NCBI GenBank assembly: GCA_014799855.1
Contig: JAAVHG010000141.1
Span: 1 to 6,297 of the forward strand
Origin: Oscillibacter sp.
GTDB lineage: Bacteria > Bacillota > Clostridia > Oscillospirales > Oscillospiraceae
DNA: 6,297 nt
Direction: 5' to 3'
In this document: positions 4,271 through 6,297 of the stretch, piece by piece
Numbering within the stretch: the stretch's first letter is position 1
How the letters are laid out: each line of letters begins with the position of its first letter
The notes under the pieces: model-generated
Databases searched by the model: none
What the model was told of the DNA's origin: nothing
The model's input: only the letters and a program-made list of their open reading frames with translations
Program-made: the position numbers and the translations under genes

Positions 4271-5062
4271 ATGATCCTGGTCATTGATATTGGAAATACC
4301 AACACGGTTTTGGGCGGTATGGAGGGGGAGCGGCTTTGCTTCACCCTCCGCATCCGCAGCGACCGCCGCAAGACCGCGGACGAATACCTGCTGACGGTCA
4401 AGGCTCTGCTGGATCACCAGGGGGCGGACTGCGCCCGGATGGAGGGGGGCATTATCTCCTCCGTGGTGCCGGATCTGAAAGACGTGATGGTACAGGCTAT
4501 GGAACGGCTGACCGGAAAGCGGTTTCTGACGGTGGACGCGGCAATGAATACGGGGCTGGACATTAAAATGGACAACCCCCGCCAGATGGGCGCCGATCTG
4601 CTGGCGGACGCTGTGGCGGCCCGGTCCAAATACCCGCTGCCGCTGGTGTTTTTCGATATGGGCACCGCTACTACCCTGTCGGTCATCGACCGGGAGGGCA
4701 GCTATATCGGCGGTATGATTATCCCCGGCCTCCGGCTTTCCGTGGACGCACTGTCCGCCCAGGCGGCGCAGCTGCCCTATATCCGCCTGGACGATCCGGA
4801 ACGGCTCCTTGGCACCAACACCGTCGCCTGTATGCAGGCGGGGGCCATTTACAGCAGCGCCGCCATGATCGACGGCCTTCTGGACCGGGTGGAGGAATAT
4901 CTGGGCGGGCCGGTGACCGCCGTGGCTACCGGCGGATTGATGGCCAGGGTTCTGCCCTATTGCAAGCGGCAGATTCACTACGACGAAAATCTGATGCTGG
5001 AGGGCCTTCGGCTCCTGTACCACAAAAACCGCCCATCCGGAGAAGAGGACGCGCTATGCTGA
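4271..5062 (+). CDS. coaX: Type III pantothenate kinase
   Basis: A cytoplasmic enzyme that phosphorylates pantothenate with ATP to 4'-phosphopantothenate, the first step of CoA synthesis. The type III form needs a monovalent cation such as K+ and is not inhibited by CoA. The 263 residues are of normal length. Motifs in order: DIGNTNT (6-12) at the N-terminus with D6 in the phosphate-binding loop; NPRQMGADLLADAVAA (102-117) with D109 at the catalytic aspartate position; DMGTATTLSVID (129-140); GGMIIPGL (147-154); GTNTVACMQAGAIYSSAAMI (181-200), of the dimer-contact region; ATGGL (219-223); LMLEGLRLLY (241-250). The start at 4271 begins directly with the conserved strand MILVIDIGNT and has a modest AGAGGGA site at 4257-4263; in-frame codons upstream lie inside panT. 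It follows panT by 17 bases and overlaps coaBC by seven, so translation is probably coupled. Confidence 0.96.
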   Translation: MILVIDIGNTNTVLGGMEGERLCFTLRIRSDRRKTADEYLLTVKALLDHQGADCARMEGGIISSVVPDLKDVMVQAMERLTGKRFLTVDAAMNTGLDIKMDNPRQMGADLLADAVAARSKYPLPLVFFDMGTATTLSVIDREGSYIGGMIIPGLRLSVDALSAQAAQLPYIRLDDPERLLGTNTVACMQAGAIYSSAAMIDGLLDRVEEYLGGPVTAVATGGLMARVLPYCKRQIHYDENLMLEGLRLLYHKNRPSGEEDALC

Positions 5063-6261
5063 AAGGAAAAACCGTGCTGCTGGGCGTGACCGGCGGCATC
5101 GCCTGCTATAAAGCCGCCATGCTGGCTTCCGCCCTGGTGAAGCAGCACTGCCGCGTACATGTGCTGATGACGAGGAACGCCGCGGAGTTCGTCGGACCCC
5201 ACACCTTTGAGTCCCTGACCGGAAACCGGGTGGCTATGGATACCTTTGACCGCAACTACGTCCATCAGGTGGAGCATATCGCTTTGGCGGACCAGGCGGA
5301 TCTGGTGCTGATCGCCCCGGCCACCGCCAATGTGCTGGCCAAACTGGCCCACGGCATCGCGGACGATATGCTTACCACGGTGACGCTGGCCTGCGGCTGC
5401 CCCAAAATCGCCGCTCCCGCTATGAACACCAAAATGTACGAAAATCCGGTGACACAGGACAACATCGCTACTCTGCGCCGCTATGGCTGGGAGGTATTGG
5501 AGCCTGCCAGCGGGCGTTTGGCCTGCGGCGCGGTGGGCTCCGGCAAGATGCCGGAGCCGGAGGATCTGCTGGAAGCCGTGCTTCACGCCCTGGTCCATGA
5601 GCGGGACATGGAGGGCCTGCGGGTGCTGGTGACCGCCGGACCTACCCGGGAGGCCCTGGACCCGGTGCGCTATCTGACCAACCACTCCACCGGAACCATG
5701 GGCTATGCCATCGCCCGGGCCGCCGCGGCCCGGGGGGCGGCGGTGACCCTGGTTTCCGGTCCCACCGCCCTGAAAAAGCCGGCCTATGTGGAGACGGTGG
5801 ACGTGGTGTCCGCCCAGGAGATGTTCGACGCGGTGACTTCCCGCAGCGGAGATCAGGACATCATCATCAAAGCCGCCGCTGTGGCCGACTACCGTCCCGC
5901 CGCCGCCGCGGAGGAGAAGATTAAAAAATCCCAGGACGACGGGGATTTGTCCCTGGCCCTGGCGCGGACGCCGGATATTCTGGGCTGGCTGGGCCAGCAC
6001 CGGCGGGAGGGCCAATTCCTCTGCGGCTTTTCCATGGAGACGCAAAATGTTCTGGAAAACTCCCGAAAGAAGCTGGAGCAGAAACATCTGGACCTGATTG
6101 CGGCCAACGATCTGCGGGAGGCAGGGGCCGGCTTCGGCGGAACCACCAACGTGCTGACGCTGATCTCCCGGGAGGATGAAATTTCCCTGCCGCTGATGAG
6201 CAAGGACGAGGCCGCCCACCGTCTGCTGGACGTGATAACCAGCCGCCTGCGGGGCGGATGA
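5056..6261 (+). CDS. coaBC: Bifunctional phosphopantothenoylcysteine synthetase/decarboxylase
   Basis: A cytoplasmic two-domain enzyme (also called Dfp) for CoA steps two and three: CoaB joins 4'-phosphopantothenate and cysteine using CTP, and CoaC, a flavoprotein, decarboxylates the product to 4'-phosphopantetheine. The 401 residues match the family. The CoaC domain (1-~185) shows GVTGGIACYK (10-19), catalytic H74 in VEHIALA, PAMNTKMYENP (121-131) with N123, and GRLACGAVGSGKM (153-165) with C157. The CoaB domain (~188-401) shows VTAGPTREALDPVRYLTNHS (192-211), AAAVADYRP (273-281), KIKK (288-291) and IAANDL (348-353). One oddity is STGTMG (211-216), where most relatives have Lys (SSGKMG). The start is ATG 5056, inside the end of coaX, with AGAAGAGG at 5041-5048; it begins right at the Rossmann-like KTVLLGVTGGI strand. 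It also consumes cysteine, the product of the neighbouring cysK unit. Confidence 0.97.
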   Translation: MLKGKTVLLGVTGGIACYKAAMLASALVKQHCRVHVLMTRNAAEFVGPHTFESLTGNRVAMDTFDRNYVHQVEHIALADQADLVLIAPATANVLAKLAHGIADDMLTTVTLACGCPKIAAPAMNTKMYENPVTQDNIATLRRYGWEVLEPASGRLACGAVGSGKMPEPEDLLEAVLHALVHERDMEGLRVLVTAGPTREALDPVRYLTNHSTGTMGYAIARAAAARGAAVTLVSGPTALKKPAYVETVDVVSAQEMFDAVTSRSGDQDIIIKAAAVADYRPAAAAEEKIKKSQDDGDLSLALARTPDILGWLGQHRREGQFLCGFSMETQNVLENSRKKLEQKHLDLIAANDLREAGAGFGGTTNVLTLISREDEISLPLMSKDEAAHRLLDVITSRLRGG

Positions 6262-6297
6262 ACCGCCGCCTGTCGGGAGGACGGAAATAACCGTATA
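6262..6297 (+). other. Tail of the window after coaBC
   Basis: A CGGGAGG motif at 6274-6280 looks like a ribosome binding site for a further gene, but no ATG, GTG or TTG follows at usable distance before the window ends. ACGG (6281-6284) and CCGT (6291-6294) could form a tiny stem. No terminator is seen, so the operon may continue. Confidence 0.3.

Noticed and set aside
4070..5023. Long minus-strand open frame over panT and coaX
   Set aside because: It is antisense to two motif-rich genes, has no ribosome site of note, and its product is His/Gln/Gly-rich without a recognisable fold.
4978..6219. 413-codon minus-strand open frame over coaBC
   Set aside because: A striking length, but the composition is the typical mirror image of a GC-rich gene, and coaBC on the plus strand is certain.
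1..6297. tRNA or rRNA genes, CRISPR arrays, insertion-sequence transposases
   Set aside because: No tRNA-like cloverleaf ends, no regularly spaced repeats and no transposase motifs were seen on either strand.

Overview
The window looks like chromosome of a fairly GC-rich Firmicute (Clostridia; an Oscillospiraceae gut type would fit). Reasons are the Rrf2-cysK pair, an ECF-type vitamin transporter beside a type III pantothenate kinase, strong AGGAGG ribosome sites and consensus sigma-A promoters. The assignment is an inference; there is no rRNA or tRNA in the window to confirm it.

Region 1, bases 1 to about 1180, is visibly more AT-rich than the rest and looks like the scarred end of an acquired element. 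It holds the tail of an unrecognised protein, a short DtxR/MntR-type metal regulator that seems to start at CTG within a CTGA stop/start overlap, a frame-broken small reading frame, the last ~27 residues of a tyrosine recombinase, several hairpins and a perfect 13-bp inverted repeat. Stretch 553-1351 has no intact gene. Besides these remnants it holds a promoter-like sequence and a terminator-like hairpin that could bound a ~100-nt RNA.

Region 2, 1352-3362, is a cysteine/methionine sulfur module. An Rrf2 regulator on the minus strand is divergent from cysK on the plus strand, and each has a near-perfect promoter in the shared 223-base gap. The regulator combines three IscR-spaced cysteines with a C-terminal DYVI tail like the serine acetyltransferase tail that docks in CysK. 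It is therefore a good candidate for a CymR-type regulator that senses cysteine status by binding the enzyme encoded next door. Behind cysK, and overlapping it, lies metY, destroyed by a large internal deletion that joins its first ~70 and last ~40 codons out of frame. A strong terminator closes the unit.

Region 3, 3363-6297, is a coenzyme A operon with its own promoter: panT (pantothenate uptake subunit), coaX (pantothenate to phosphopantothenate) and coaBC (phosphopantothenate to phosphopantetheine). The genes are tightly packed; coaX and coaBC overlap. Together they take imported vitamin B5 through the first three steps towards CoA. The window ends 36 bases after coaBC.
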